From positions 1 to 64,000 of the forward strand of contig CALUXV010000003.1 of NCBI GenBank assembly GCA_944324835.1: a stretch of 64,000 nt of DNA, written 5' to 3'. Source of the DNA: Candidatus Gastranaerophilales bacterium. GTDB taxonomy: Bacteria > Cyanobacteriota > Vampirovibrionia > Gastranaerophilales > Gastranaerophilaceae. This document shows, piece after piece, positions 53,343 to 60,604 of this stretch. The position numbers and the translations under genes are program-made. A model generated the notes under the pieces. It had not been told where the DNA came from and searched no databases. It was given only the letters and a program-made list of their open reading frames with translations. How positions within the stretch are numbered: position 1 is the first letter of the stretch; each line of letters begins with the position of its first letter.

Positions 53343-53428
53343 CGGGATGTGGCGCAGCTTGACTCTGCCGAACAAAATGATTAAGTATCATTTTGTGAGA
53401 GGAAGCACCGTAGGTGCGCTACTCCATG
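53343..53428 (+). repeat. tRNA-Pro 5'-end-like unit B with TTAAGTA hairpin
   Basis: The first 18 nt (CGGGATGTGGCGCAGCTT) are identical to the start of tRNA-Pro. They are followed by GACTCTGCC (inverse of GGCAGAGTC in unit A), a hairpin ACAAAATGA-TTAAGTA-TCATTTTGT (53372-53396), and AGGTGCGCTAC, the inverse of the tRNA segment GTAGCGCACCT. The hairpin loop is the same as in unit A while the stem differs. Confidence 0.6.
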
Positions 53429-53443
53429 ACAATTAAATACTTT

Positions 53444-53520
53444 CGGGATGTGGCGCAGCTTGGTAGCGCACCTCGCTTGGGACGAGGGGGTCGCACGTTC
53501 AAATCGTGTCATCCCGACCA
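53444..53520 (+). tRNA. tRNA-Pro (anticodon UGG)
   Basis: 77 nt, full cloverleaf: acceptor stem CGGGATG/CATCCCG, discriminator A and encoded CCA. The D arm is GCGC..GCGC, and the anticodon stem CCTCG/CGAGG encloses the loop CTTGGGA (anticodon TGG). The T arm is CACG-TTCAAAT-CGTG. It is the attachment target of the neighbouring island. Confidence 0.97.
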
Positions 53521-53524
53521 TTTA
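53476..53524 (+). repeat. Attachment site copy 1 (attL-like), 49 bp in the tRNA-Pro 3' half
   Basis: From the anticodon loop (CTTGGGACGAGG) through CCA and 4 bases beyond. Identical over 49 bp to 60458-60506. Typical core of tRNA-integrating elements, which keep the tRNA intact on one side. Confidence 0.85.
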
Positions 53525-53528
53525 AATA

Positions 53529-53562
53529 AAAGAGTTTCAGGAAATTTCTGAAACTCTTTTTT
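53529..53562 (+). terminator. Terminator of tRNA-Pro (island-derived)
   Basis: Stem AAAGAGTTTCAG and CTGAAACTCTTT with loop GAAATTT, ending in a T-run, 8 nt past the tRNA CCA. Being inside the island, it was probably brought by the element. Confidence 0.8.
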
Positions 53563-53658
53563 ATTGTCATTATGTAATTATTATGTAATCAAACCTTCTC
53601 TTCACACTTGCAATAGCATGAAACTTCAGATATAAATGACTTTAATATAGATTTTGAA

Positions 53659-56262
53659 TTATAACCTGCTCATTGCTTCATTAAATTGAGCCTGCCGTTC
53701 GGCTTTATTAAAGAAAGGGAAACCTATTATCTTGTAGTTATTATCATCAATTAATGTTTTCACAGGTATTCCTTCATTTTCAATCTCCAGCAAAAATTGT
53801 TCTTTCCAACTGTCTTTTAATATCAAGTGAGAGCCTTTAGGTTCAATAAAAATCTGGTATTGGTCTGTTATATTGCCATTATGCTTGGTCATAATAAGTA
53901 AGTAATCCGGCTCAAAACGTTCACCGCCATTGAAAGAGAACAATTTTAGCTGTCTTTCATTCCTTATTAAATAAACTTTTTCATACTTATCTTTTAAATC
54001 CTGTACATGGTCTTTAAAGTATGCAACAAATTCTTTTTCTTCACTTGTTCCATAGTTATCTGTAAATACAAACCAATCTTCATCTGGTAAGTTCACTTTT
54101 AAATGTTCAGAAATAGCTCCATGAGATTGAGACACTCCTTGTCCGTCTCCATGAGGGTCTGTGTAGCTTACAGTTTTATCTTTAAACACTTCACATAATT
54201 TTTTAGGCTTAAACTCTTTAGAACCTTCATAAGTTTCTTCAATATCAGAAATTTTATCGGCAATCTTTTCTAATACACGTTTACACGCTATATATAACTG
54301 TTCATTATTTACTTCAGGAATACTTGTTTTAATATTAATTTTAATATTTCCCAGATATTTATGGTCAGTTATAAACTGCCTGATTGATGTTAAATTAGGG
54401 TAGTATTCTTGTAATATATTAAATTTATAAATATTAAATTGACGTAAAGCCTTATGTACTATTGAGTAATTCCTGTCTGCAATCTGTGATATAGTGAAGG
54501 ATTTCGTATACCCTTTTTCTAGTGTATTTGTGTCATCTTCTGAATTTTCCAATAACGTATTTAGAGCTGTTGCTCCAGATGATAAGTCAATATTATAATC
54601 AGCCATTCTTACAGATGGCAACAATTCTGTAATTTTCTTTCTGGATTTTACGACTCGCTCATTTTCAAACACCAAACCTCGTTTATAAATATCATCACGC
54701 TTAAAATCTTCTTTTAATATGTATGAACATTCCGTAATATTATCCGGTAATAAGCCGATACCTTTCATTGCTGTTGTTAATTCAGAAATATACAATGAAT
54801 TATACATGCAGTGGTAATATAATGTTTCACAAATTCTTAATTCATTAGTAATGTCATCATCAAACTTACGTAAAAACCTTTCAGATTTATCGGTTGTTGT
54901 AAAAGGGCAATATCTTGCACCTCTGCCGATTAATTGTGCTTCTTGTATCGTTTGTTTTCCCGGACCACCATGTCTCTCTGCACTACGGGTTTCATATAAT
55001 CTTACAATATCGAAAAGATTTAAAACATCCCAGCCTTCATTTAACTGGTCTACGGCAAATATACAGCGTATTAAATTATTTCTATCTTCCAGAGAATTTA
55101 TTAATAGTTGATAAGTTCCCTTATCTTCTCTACTGTTGACAGAAATACATTTATTATCAGAAAAATCTTCTTTTATCTCTAAAATAAGTTCTTGTAATGA
55201 TAAATGACTGTCATAATACGAAAACATTTTAGCCAAGAGCGGATTTTCTGTCTGGGTTCTTATTCTGTTTAAATCGGTAACTGATAAGTTATCAATCAAT
55301 GGTCTAAATTGTTCCGTATAAAATTTCTTACTCGAATCAATCTTATCACTTTTAAATAAAATTACAGGTTTTATCGTCTTCTTATTGTCTTGAAACAGTT
55401 TTAATCTGTACTGACTCAACAGTATTGCCTGTAGAACTCTGTCAATTAGTGGTACATGGGATTGAAAAGTTTTAACTTCTTTAGAGTATCTATCTTCTCT
55501 AAACTTTTTCAACGGATAATCTATGATAATTTTCTTTTCATACTCGTTCTTAATATATGGATTTTTCAAGTCGCAAGTAGCTGTAAACTCTAATAGAACA
55601 TTATCTCTATCTGCATTAAATATTCTGTTTACAGTTGTTTCCCAACTGTTTTTATCTTCTTTTTCCCCTTTGGATAAGCCTTTTTTCGTTTCAATATTGA
55701 GGTGGTGGGCTTCATCAGCAATTAAAACAATTTTCTTCTCTGAAAAATCATCATCAGTAATGCCGTTTTCCTTAAATTGAGTAAGGCTCGTGTGCAACCC
55801 TTGAATGGTTGTAAAACATATATTAATATCGTCTTTGTTCCAATCCTGAAAGTTATCAACTGTCCTGATTTTAACAGACTGTCCATCAATATTAATCTCG
55901 TCATTAAAAAGGTATTTGCTTGAGGTCTGATTTATAAAGTTATCCTTAGTTTTCTGGACGATATTATCAGTGTTGACGAAAAACAGAAAGTTTCTGTATC
56001 CCTTCTTGTAAAGATACAAAATAAGCCCTGCCATAATCAATGTTTTTCCACTGCCTGTAGCCATGTGAAATAATACCTGTGATGGCTTACGGCATAATCT
56101 TTCATTCTCAAAATAGGTTATGAAATTTCTAAACGCAATTTCTTGATACGGTCTTATTGTATATTTTTGAGTGAGATTTTGTGTAACATATTTTGGAAGC
56201 TCTTTATAAGCTTCCGGAGCATATTCTCTTAATGTCTTTATTTCTTCAAACAAAAAAGTCAT
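53659..56262 (-). CDS. res: Type III restriction endonuclease, Res subunit
   Basis: 867 aa. The N-terminal superfamily 2 helicase has Walker A FHMATGSGKT (67-74), DEAH box LIADEAHH (183-186), and motif VI in QLIGRGARYCPF. The C-terminal PD-(D/E)xK nuclease has EPDYLL (Asp786) and FIEPKG (Glu807, Lys809). It cleaves DNA in complex with Mod when two unmethylated sites are engaged. Res starts directly after the mod stop (TAA-ATG), so they are co-translated. No frameshift or missing motif. Confidence 0.93.
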   Translation of the reverse strand: MTFLFEEIKTLREYAPEAYKELPKYVTQNLTQKYTIRPYQEIAFRNFITYFENERLCRKPSQVLFHMATGSGKTLIMAGLILYLYKKGYRNFLFFVNTDNIVQKTKDNFINQTSSKYLFNDEINIDGQSVKIRTVDNFQDWNKDDINICFTTIQGLHTSLTQFKENGITDDDFSEKKIVLIADEAHHLNIETKKGLSKGEKEDKNSWETTVNRIFNADRDNVLLEFTATCDLKNPYIKNEYEKKIIIDYPLKKFREDRYSKEVKTFQSHVPLIDRVLQAILLSQYRLKLFQDNKKTIKPVILFKSDKIDSSKKFYTEQFRPLIDNLSVTDLNRIRTQTENPLLAKMFSYYDSHLSLQELILEIKEDFSDNKCISVNSREDKGTYQLLINSLEDRNNLIRCIFAVDQLNEGWDVLNLFDIVRLYETRSAERHGGPGKQTIQEAQLIGRGARYCPFTTTDKSERFLRKFDDDITNELRICETLYYHCMYNSLYISELTTAMKGIGLLPDNITECSYILKEDFKRDDIYKRGLVFENERVVKSRKKITELLPSVRMADYNIDLSSGATALNTLLENSEDDTNTLEKGYTKSFTISQIADRNYSIVHKALRQFNIYKFNILQEYYPNLTSIRQFITDHKYLGNIKINIKTSIPEVNNEQLYIACKRVLEKIADKISDIEETYEGSKEFKPKKLCEVFKDKTVSYTDPHGDGQGVSQSHGAISEHLKVNLPDEDWFVFTDNYGTSEEKEFVAYFKDHVQDLKDKYEKVYLIRNERQLKLFSFNGGERFEPDYLLIMTKHNGNITDQYQIFIEPKGSHLILKDSWKEQFLLEIENEGIPVKTLIDDNNYKIIGFPFFNKAERQAQFNEAMSRL

Positions 56263-58203
56263 TTACACATCTCCGTAAAAGCTTTTCGTAAATACTTTTT
56301 CTTCTTCTGTTACAGCAAGTTCTTCATCTTCCATATCACAGTAGTTTACATAAAGCAGATTTTTATCCAATACTTCAATCAAGAACCTGCGTTTATCTTC
56401 TGTTGACAAGTCTTTAAAGTCTTGTTTCGAATTTTTAAGTTTATTTATATCCACCTTATAACTGATAAATTCAGACTCCGTGATTTGAGGATATAATTCA
56501 ACAAGTTTGTCATCATCAGCAACCATTATTTCGTCTATATACTTTTGGTTCAGTTCTTTTAATTCGCAATAAACGAAACTTCCACCGCCTTGCCAGTCTA
56601 CATCTTTAGAAATACCGCCTTGTTCACCATTTAATGTAGCTTTTAATCTTTCAATTGACACATTATTTATGTATGTCATTTGTTCAATCCCAATAAATTG
56701 TCTGTTCAATTTTAATGCAACAGACTGGGTAGTTGCGGCGCCCATGAAAAAGTCTAATATAATATCATTCTCTTTTGTACAAACTTCAAGAATAGATTTT
56801 ATAAGATTTTCTGGCTTAGAATAATTAAATTTTTCATTTCCAAGAGTTTGTTCTATTTGTTCATTACCATCCTTATTTTTTGAATAAAACATAAGGTTAC
56901 TTAAAAAATCTTGGATTTGAAAATCTGAAATTACAGCACTTAATTTCCCACTTTTTTCATCTTCTTCTTTAAATTTGCGAGAATAAGGAACTGATATATT
57001 TAAAAAATCGTAATCATCAGGAAATACAATTGCTCCTTTATCATAATATTCTTGAAAAGTGTCTTTTGTAATTCCCCAAAGCCTTTTAGGATTATATTTA
57101 TAGACCTTTTGAGTTTTCGGGTCAATTAAATCAAACGCTGAATTAGGACGTTGAGATTCAACTTTTTGCGTTGTCAAATCAGAAATACGCCAAGGACGTC
57201 CTGGAAAATCAGGGGTTTCATAATATTTACGTTTTACAACTCTTCCGACAATATCTGTTTTATCTGTAACATTCGTGTAACATAGCAACCAATCAAAATC
57301 CTGTGAAAGATTGAAAGGAACATCAGATTTACCATTACGAGTTCTTCTTGGTAACGTTGCAACAAAATGTTCTTTACCAAAAATGTCATCTGCCATTACT
57401 TTTAAATAGTGCATACCGTCATCGCTTATGCTTATCCATATAGTTCCTCCTTCACATAACATTCTTTTAGACATTTCCAATCTATTCTTCATAAATGATA
57501 GCCAAGTAGACATATGAAAATTAGAATTATACTTAAAGGCATCCGTTTCTGTTGCTTTATTAAAATAATATGGTGGGTCAATGTAGATACATTTAACTCT
57601 GCCTTCATATCTTTTAAGTATAGAAGATAAGGCGAGTAAATTATTACCTTTTATTAGTAGATTGTCAGAATCTTGAAATTCAGTTATGTTTTCCTCTCCA
57701 TCTTTCGTATAGCGTTTAGCATTTGTGAACACTTTAGGATCAAGCAATCTATCTACGTCATCAGGTGCTAATAACTCATTGTAATAGATTTCTTCTCGTT
57801 TCTGGTCTTCTTTTGTTTGACCGCCTTCCAAAACGCAGTCTTTATAAGGAAAGGATAAAACCACATCGTTTTTAGAAGAGATAAATTGTTCCCTACTATC
57901 AATCAATCCAATAGTATTTTTAAACCTTGTGTAAGAGTCTTGCAGAAATGCCTTATTATTTATTGCCCACCCGAAAGCAGTTTTATCAAACACAAGCAAG
58001 CCGTCTATGTCCGTAAAAAACTGTTCTTTAATTCTGTCATTTGATAGCAAGAGTTTAATCAGGTCTTTATCCATTTTCATGGCACATTCATATAATTTAT
58101 TTCTGAGTAGGTCTTTTCCATTTTCTGAATAAAATCTATTTTCAGGGTCTTGTTTCAATAAATCCAACAACTCAAAATAAAACCCTTCTCTCTTTTTCAC
58201 CAT
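56263..58203 (-). CDS. mod: Type III DNA methyltransferase, Mod subunit
   Basis: 646 aa. Beta-class adenine methyltransferase: motif IV DPPY (209-212) comes before the SAM motif FFMGAATT (485-492), with the target-recognition domain between them (about 280-440). Mod methylates one strand of an asymmetric site and provides specificity to Res. Start ATG 58203 has AGGAGAG 6 nt upstream. I see no simple-sequence tract in the gene, so phase variation by slippage is not indicated. The specificity cannot be read from the sequence. Confidence 0.93.
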   Translation of the reverse strand: MVKKREGFYFELLDLLKQDPENRFYSENGKDLLRNKLYECAMKMDKDLIKLLLSNDRIKEQFFTDIDGLLVFDKTAFGWAINNKAFLQDSYTRFKNTIGLIDSREQFISSKNDVVLSFPYKDCVLEGGQTKEDQKREEIYYNELLAPDDVDRLLDPKVFTNAKRYTKDGEENITEFQDSDNLLIKGNNLLALSSILKRYEGRVKCIYIDPPYYFNKATETDAFKYNSNFHMSTWLSFMKNRLEMSKRMLCEGGTIWISISDDGMHYLKVMADDIFGKEHFVATLPRRTRNGKSDVPFNLSQDFDWLLCYTNVTDKTDIVGRVVKRKYYETPDFPGRPWRISDLTTQKVESQRPNSAFDLIDPKTQKVYKYNPKRLWGITKDTFQEYYDKGAIVFPDDYDFLNISVPYSRKFKEEDEKSGKLSAVISDFQIQDFLSNLMFYSKNKDGNEQIEQTLGNEKFNYSKPENLIKSILEVCTKENDIILDFFMGAATTQSVALKLNRQFIGIEQMTYINNVSIERLKATLNGEQGGISKDVDWQGGGSFVYCELKELNQKYIDEIMVADDDKLVELYPQITESEFISYKVDINKLKNSKQDFKDLSTEDKRRFLIEVLDKNLLYVNYCDMEDEELAVTEEEKVFTKSFYGDV

Positions 58204-58526
58204 GCTACAAACTCTCCTATCCTAGCATTATTAAACTATTAATTCGCTTTTACGACATAACCTGTTTAAAGGATTTTTTATAAAACGTTTGAAATAAGTC
58301 GTTAGACTGTACTTTTTTTAATAATGATAACAATTCATTCACGTTTTACAAAACGTACAATTTAGTGAATAATTTCAGTAGGGCATATTATTAGAACTTT
58401 AGCATTTCTTGTTTTTATACCATAATACTTATTAAATCTTTCTCTTTTAAAATTTGACTTTCCCACAAGAAAGTGACAAATTTATAGCAAAATTTAATCC
58501 AAAATACTCAACCTTTTTGAAACTCA
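58204..58526. other. Upstream region of the restriction-modification operon
   Basis: No gene. Two dyads: ACGTTTT-AC-AAAACGT (58341-58356), about 140 bp before mod, and AAATTTGACTTTC / GAAAGTGACAAATTT (58450-58483). They are candidate regulator sites, possibly for a control protein outside the window. Confidence 0.4.
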
Positions 58527-58688
58527 GAAATATATTACAGCAAAAAAATTGTCGATTTCTTTAAATTTGCACCACGCACTGCAAACCGCTTGCTTTTGAA
58601 ATGGACAGAAGCAGGGTTTATTATCGCAGAAGGTGAAGGGAAAAATAGAAAATACAGATTAAATGACAAATATGAAGTTATTTTGTAA
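58527..58688 (+). pseudogene. Remnant of a Fic-type protein C-terminal winged helix
   Basis: In one frame the DNA reads EIYYSKKIVDFFKFAPRTAN, then RLLLKWTEAGFIIAEGEGKN and RKYRLNDKYEVIL, stop. This is the recognition helix and wing typical of the C-terminal HTH in Fic-family proteins. A stop lies just upstream (TGA) and there is no start, so only a 53-residue fragment of an older gene remains, transcribed opposite to its neighbours. The Fic origin is an inference from the pattern. Confidence 0.5.
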
Positions 58689-58753
58689 GCCTGTCAAAAT
58701 GTATAATACAACCCTGCCATTTTGTAAAATATGAGTGTGCTATTTTGTAAAAT
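58689..58753. other. Spacer with a repeated ATTTTGTAAAAT box
   Basis: Two copies of ATTTTGTAAAAT, 23 bp apart, directly downstream of the hipA stop codon. Could be a weak regulatory site or decayed repeat; not a terminator. Confidence 0.3.
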
Positions 58754-59989
58754 TTATTTTGATAACAAAAAAGCATCTTCCATTTTATTAATTTCGGACT
58801 TTGATAATCCCATATTTTTAGCAACCTGCCGCCATTTTGAGGTTTGTTTTTTCATCTCTAAAATAATATTTTTAGCCGTTTCAGGCATGATATCAAAATA
58901 TTCACTTACTTCTAAGGCTAAATCCAAACTTTGTGAGTTATCATGTTCCGTTATGTAAGTGCTTAAAACATTTTTATTGTCATTGCTTGGATTAACGTCA
59001 TACAATGGGGATAATCGCCAACCGCCTTCATTTACATATAAAAATCCGTGGTTTCTAAGGTGGTCGTCTGTGTTTGAAATAAGGATTGAAAATACAATTC
59101 TTTTCCAAAGTTCTGTTAAATCCTCTTTCGGTGCTGCTCCGTATTGTCTTATTGCATCTGCAATATCCATATAACTATGAGTTTGGCTGTCATTATCAAC
59201 AGCATTAAGCATACTCATTGCAGATAAGAACGGAACTCGTTGTTCTCCTTTTCTGTCGAAACGTTTTAAAACAATGACGTCTTTAGTTCCCGCTTTAAGT
59301 AAAGACCATTCCTGAACTTTTAAACCGCAGTTTTTAGCAAGTGTAAGTGCAACTGCTTCCCAAAGTACGTTATTTGTAAAATCGTCTTTTTTAGGAAATT
59401 TCGCAATACATAAGTTGCCCTGTTTATCAATAACACTGGCTTTGGGTCTGGCTCCGCCCAGAGATGAACCCGGTGCTAGCAACAGTTGCAAATCGCTATT
59501 CTTTTCTTCTGAAGCTATAACTTTTTCTGTTGCCGCAAGTAATTTAGTTAGATTTACCAATGGCGGAATAGATTTTAAACTACCCGGGTACAAAAATTCT
59601 TCACTGTCTTCTGTTTTGAATCGTAAAGCACCCTGCCTTGCATAATCATTTACATATAAAAGGTAGTCGATTTCATTTAGGGTTTTGGGGCTTCTGTTTT
59701 CTTCTTTTGCAATTTGATTTTCATATCTTCTCATAAGAATTCTGCCCCAGGTATCAGGTGCAGAGTCTCCAAATGAGCCAAACAAAGGAGTTTGTCGTGG
59801 GTTTACCTGTTTACCGAAACCAAAGAATAAGCCAGGTTCTAAAGAAAATGCTTTATTGTTATTTAACCACTCCTTTGAATACTCGAAATCAGACGTTTCT
59901 TTCCCTCTGTTAAAATGAGACCAGAGAGTTCCGACAAAATGATTTTCATTATTTAATTCTATATAAACTAAAATTTTTTTATCAGACAT
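58754..59989 (-). CDS. hipA: HipA-family toxin kinase
   Basis: 411 aa. Ser/Thr kinase toxin of the HipBA system. N-terminal HipA_N domain (LVYIELNNENHFVGTLW, FGSFGDSAPDTWGRILMRRY), phosphorylation/ATP loop SSLGGARPKASVID (about 175), catalytic FSILISNTDDHLRNHGFLY (Asp in NTDDH, about 300) and metal-site YDVNPSN. In E. coli HipA phosphorylates glutamyl-tRNA synthetase and arrests growth. It follows hipB after 5 bp. All catalytic residues are present. Confidence 0.92.
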   Translation of the reverse strand: MSDKKILVYIELNNENHFVGTLWSHFNRGKETSDFEYSKEWLNNNKAFSLEPGLFFGFGKQVNPRQTPLFGSFGDSAPDTWGRILMRRYENQIAKEENRSPKTLNEIDYLLYVNDYARQGALRFKTEDSEEFLYPGSLKSIPPLVNLTKLLAATEKVIASEEKNSDLQLLLAPGSSLGGARPKASVIDKQGNLCIAKFPKKDDFTNNVLWEAVALTLAKNCGLKVQEWSLLKAGTKDVIVLKRFDRKGEQRVPFLSAMSMLNAVDNDSQTHSYMDIADAIRQYGAAPKEDLTELWKRIVFSILISNTDDHLRNHGFLYVNEGGWRLSPLYDVNPSNDNKNVLSTYITEHDNSQSLDLALEVSEYFDIMPETAKNIILEMKKQTSKWRQVAKNMGLSKSEINKMEDAFLLSK

Positions 59990-59994
59990 AAATT

Positions 59995-60315
59995 TTATCC
60001 TTCGTCTTTTTTATAACGGACTCGTTGAGGAAGATTATTTTTATCATATATCTTGCCTACAGTATCACTATCAGGGTCCGCAAGGTTGTAAAGATTATCT
60101 ATTAAACCGAGTACAAACATGACTTTTGCATAAATACCCATAGAAACACCTGAATCGCCTTTTTCCACTTTAGTTAAGGTAATATGAGTAATCCCGGCAC
60201 GTTCCTCCACAAGTGCCATTGTAAGCCGTCTTTTTATACGGGCTTCTTTTAAATCTGCCCCGAGTTTTTTTAATGCTTTATTAACAGGTATTGGTATTAC
60301 TGATGTTTTTTTCAT
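59995..60315 (-). CDS. hipB: HipB-like antitoxin (Xre-family HTH)
   Basis: 106 aa. Xre-type helix-turn-helix (KKLGADLKEARIKRRLTMAL then VEERAGITHITLTKVEKGDS, about residues 14-55), followed by a basic C-terminal tail (RVRYKKDEG). It neutralises and co-represses with HipA. Palindromic sites lie directly upstream. The start ATG lacks a strong ribosome-binding site. Confidence 0.9.
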   Translation of the reverse strand: MKKTSVIPIPVNKALKKLGADLKEARIKRRLTMALVEERAGITHITLTKVEKGDSGVSMGIYAKVMFVLGLIDNLYNLADPDSDTVGKIYDKNNLPQRVRYKKDEG

Positions 60316-60323
60316 GAGATTAA

Positions 60324-60373
60324 AATATATTATCGTATATATTATACCACTTTAAATATATTATAATATATTT
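60324..60373. promoter_or_regulatory. hipB operators and promoter
   Basis: A perfect 20-bp palindrome (AAATATATTA and TAATATATTT, 60354-60373) and an imperfect one (AATATATTA-TC-GTATATATT, 60324-60343). Between them, on the minus strand, is a TATAAT -10 (60341-60346), so HipB binding would shut the promoter. Sites are 8 to 58 bp before the hipB ATG. Confidence 0.6.
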
Positions 60374-60457
60374 TATTTAAAAATCAAGTAAAATAAAAAG
60401 GTTATGGTAATTGCGTTTAAGGACGTTTAAAATATCGGATGACGCTGGTAAAACTCC

Positions 60458-60506
60458 CTTGGGACGAGGGGGTCGCACGTTCAAATCGTGTCATCCCGAC
60501 CATTTA
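60458..60506 (+). repeat. Attachment site copy 2 (attR-like), duplicate of tRNA-Pro 3' half
   Basis: 49 bp identical to 53476-53524. The upstream sequence (TCGGATGACGCTGGTAAAACTCC) does not form a tRNA 5' half, so this copy is not a functional tRNA gene. Confidence 0.85.
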
Positions 60507-60509
60507 TTT

Positions 60510-60545
60510 AAACGGCTTTCAATAGTTTCTGGAAGCCGTTTTTAG
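60510..60545 (+). terminator. Original tRNA-Pro terminator, displaced by the island
   Basis: Stem AAACGGCTT and AAGCCGTTT followed by TTAGTTTTT, 7 nt beyond the CCA of the tRNA duplicate; same position as the terminator after the intact tRNA. Confidence 0.6.
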
Positions 60546-60604
60546 TTTTTATAAAAATTATAACTACACCCGCAATTTTTTTTATTTTTGGATTTTAATC
60601 AAGT

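Larger units (their letters stand above)
53521..60506. mobile_element. Genomic island integrated at tRNA-Pro (no integrase visible)
   Basis: About 7 kb between the two 49-bp copies of the tRNA-Pro 3' half. Contents: Type III restriction-modification (res, mod), a Fic-like winged-helix remnant and hipB-hipA. All intact genes are on the minus strand. No integrase, excisionase, relaxase or phage gene is present in the island, so it is either an in-cis decayed element or one mobilised by an integrase elsewhere. The host-side tRNA terminator was displaced to 60510-60545, with a substitute terminator just after the intact tRNA. Confidence 0.75.

Noticed and set aside
53206-53428. Two further tRNA genes upstream of tRNA-Pro
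   Set aside because: Both begin like tRNA-Pro but lack anticodon and T arms, so they cannot be tRNAs.
53206-53443. Short CRISPR array
   Set aside because: The repeated pieces (11-18 nt) are only tRNA starts, spacing is uneven, and no cas gene is nearby. No CRISPR array was seen anywhere in the window.
60440-60506. Second tRNA-Pro gene
   Set aside because: Only the 3' half is tRNA; the 5' part cannot form the acceptor or D stem. It is an attachment-site duplicate.
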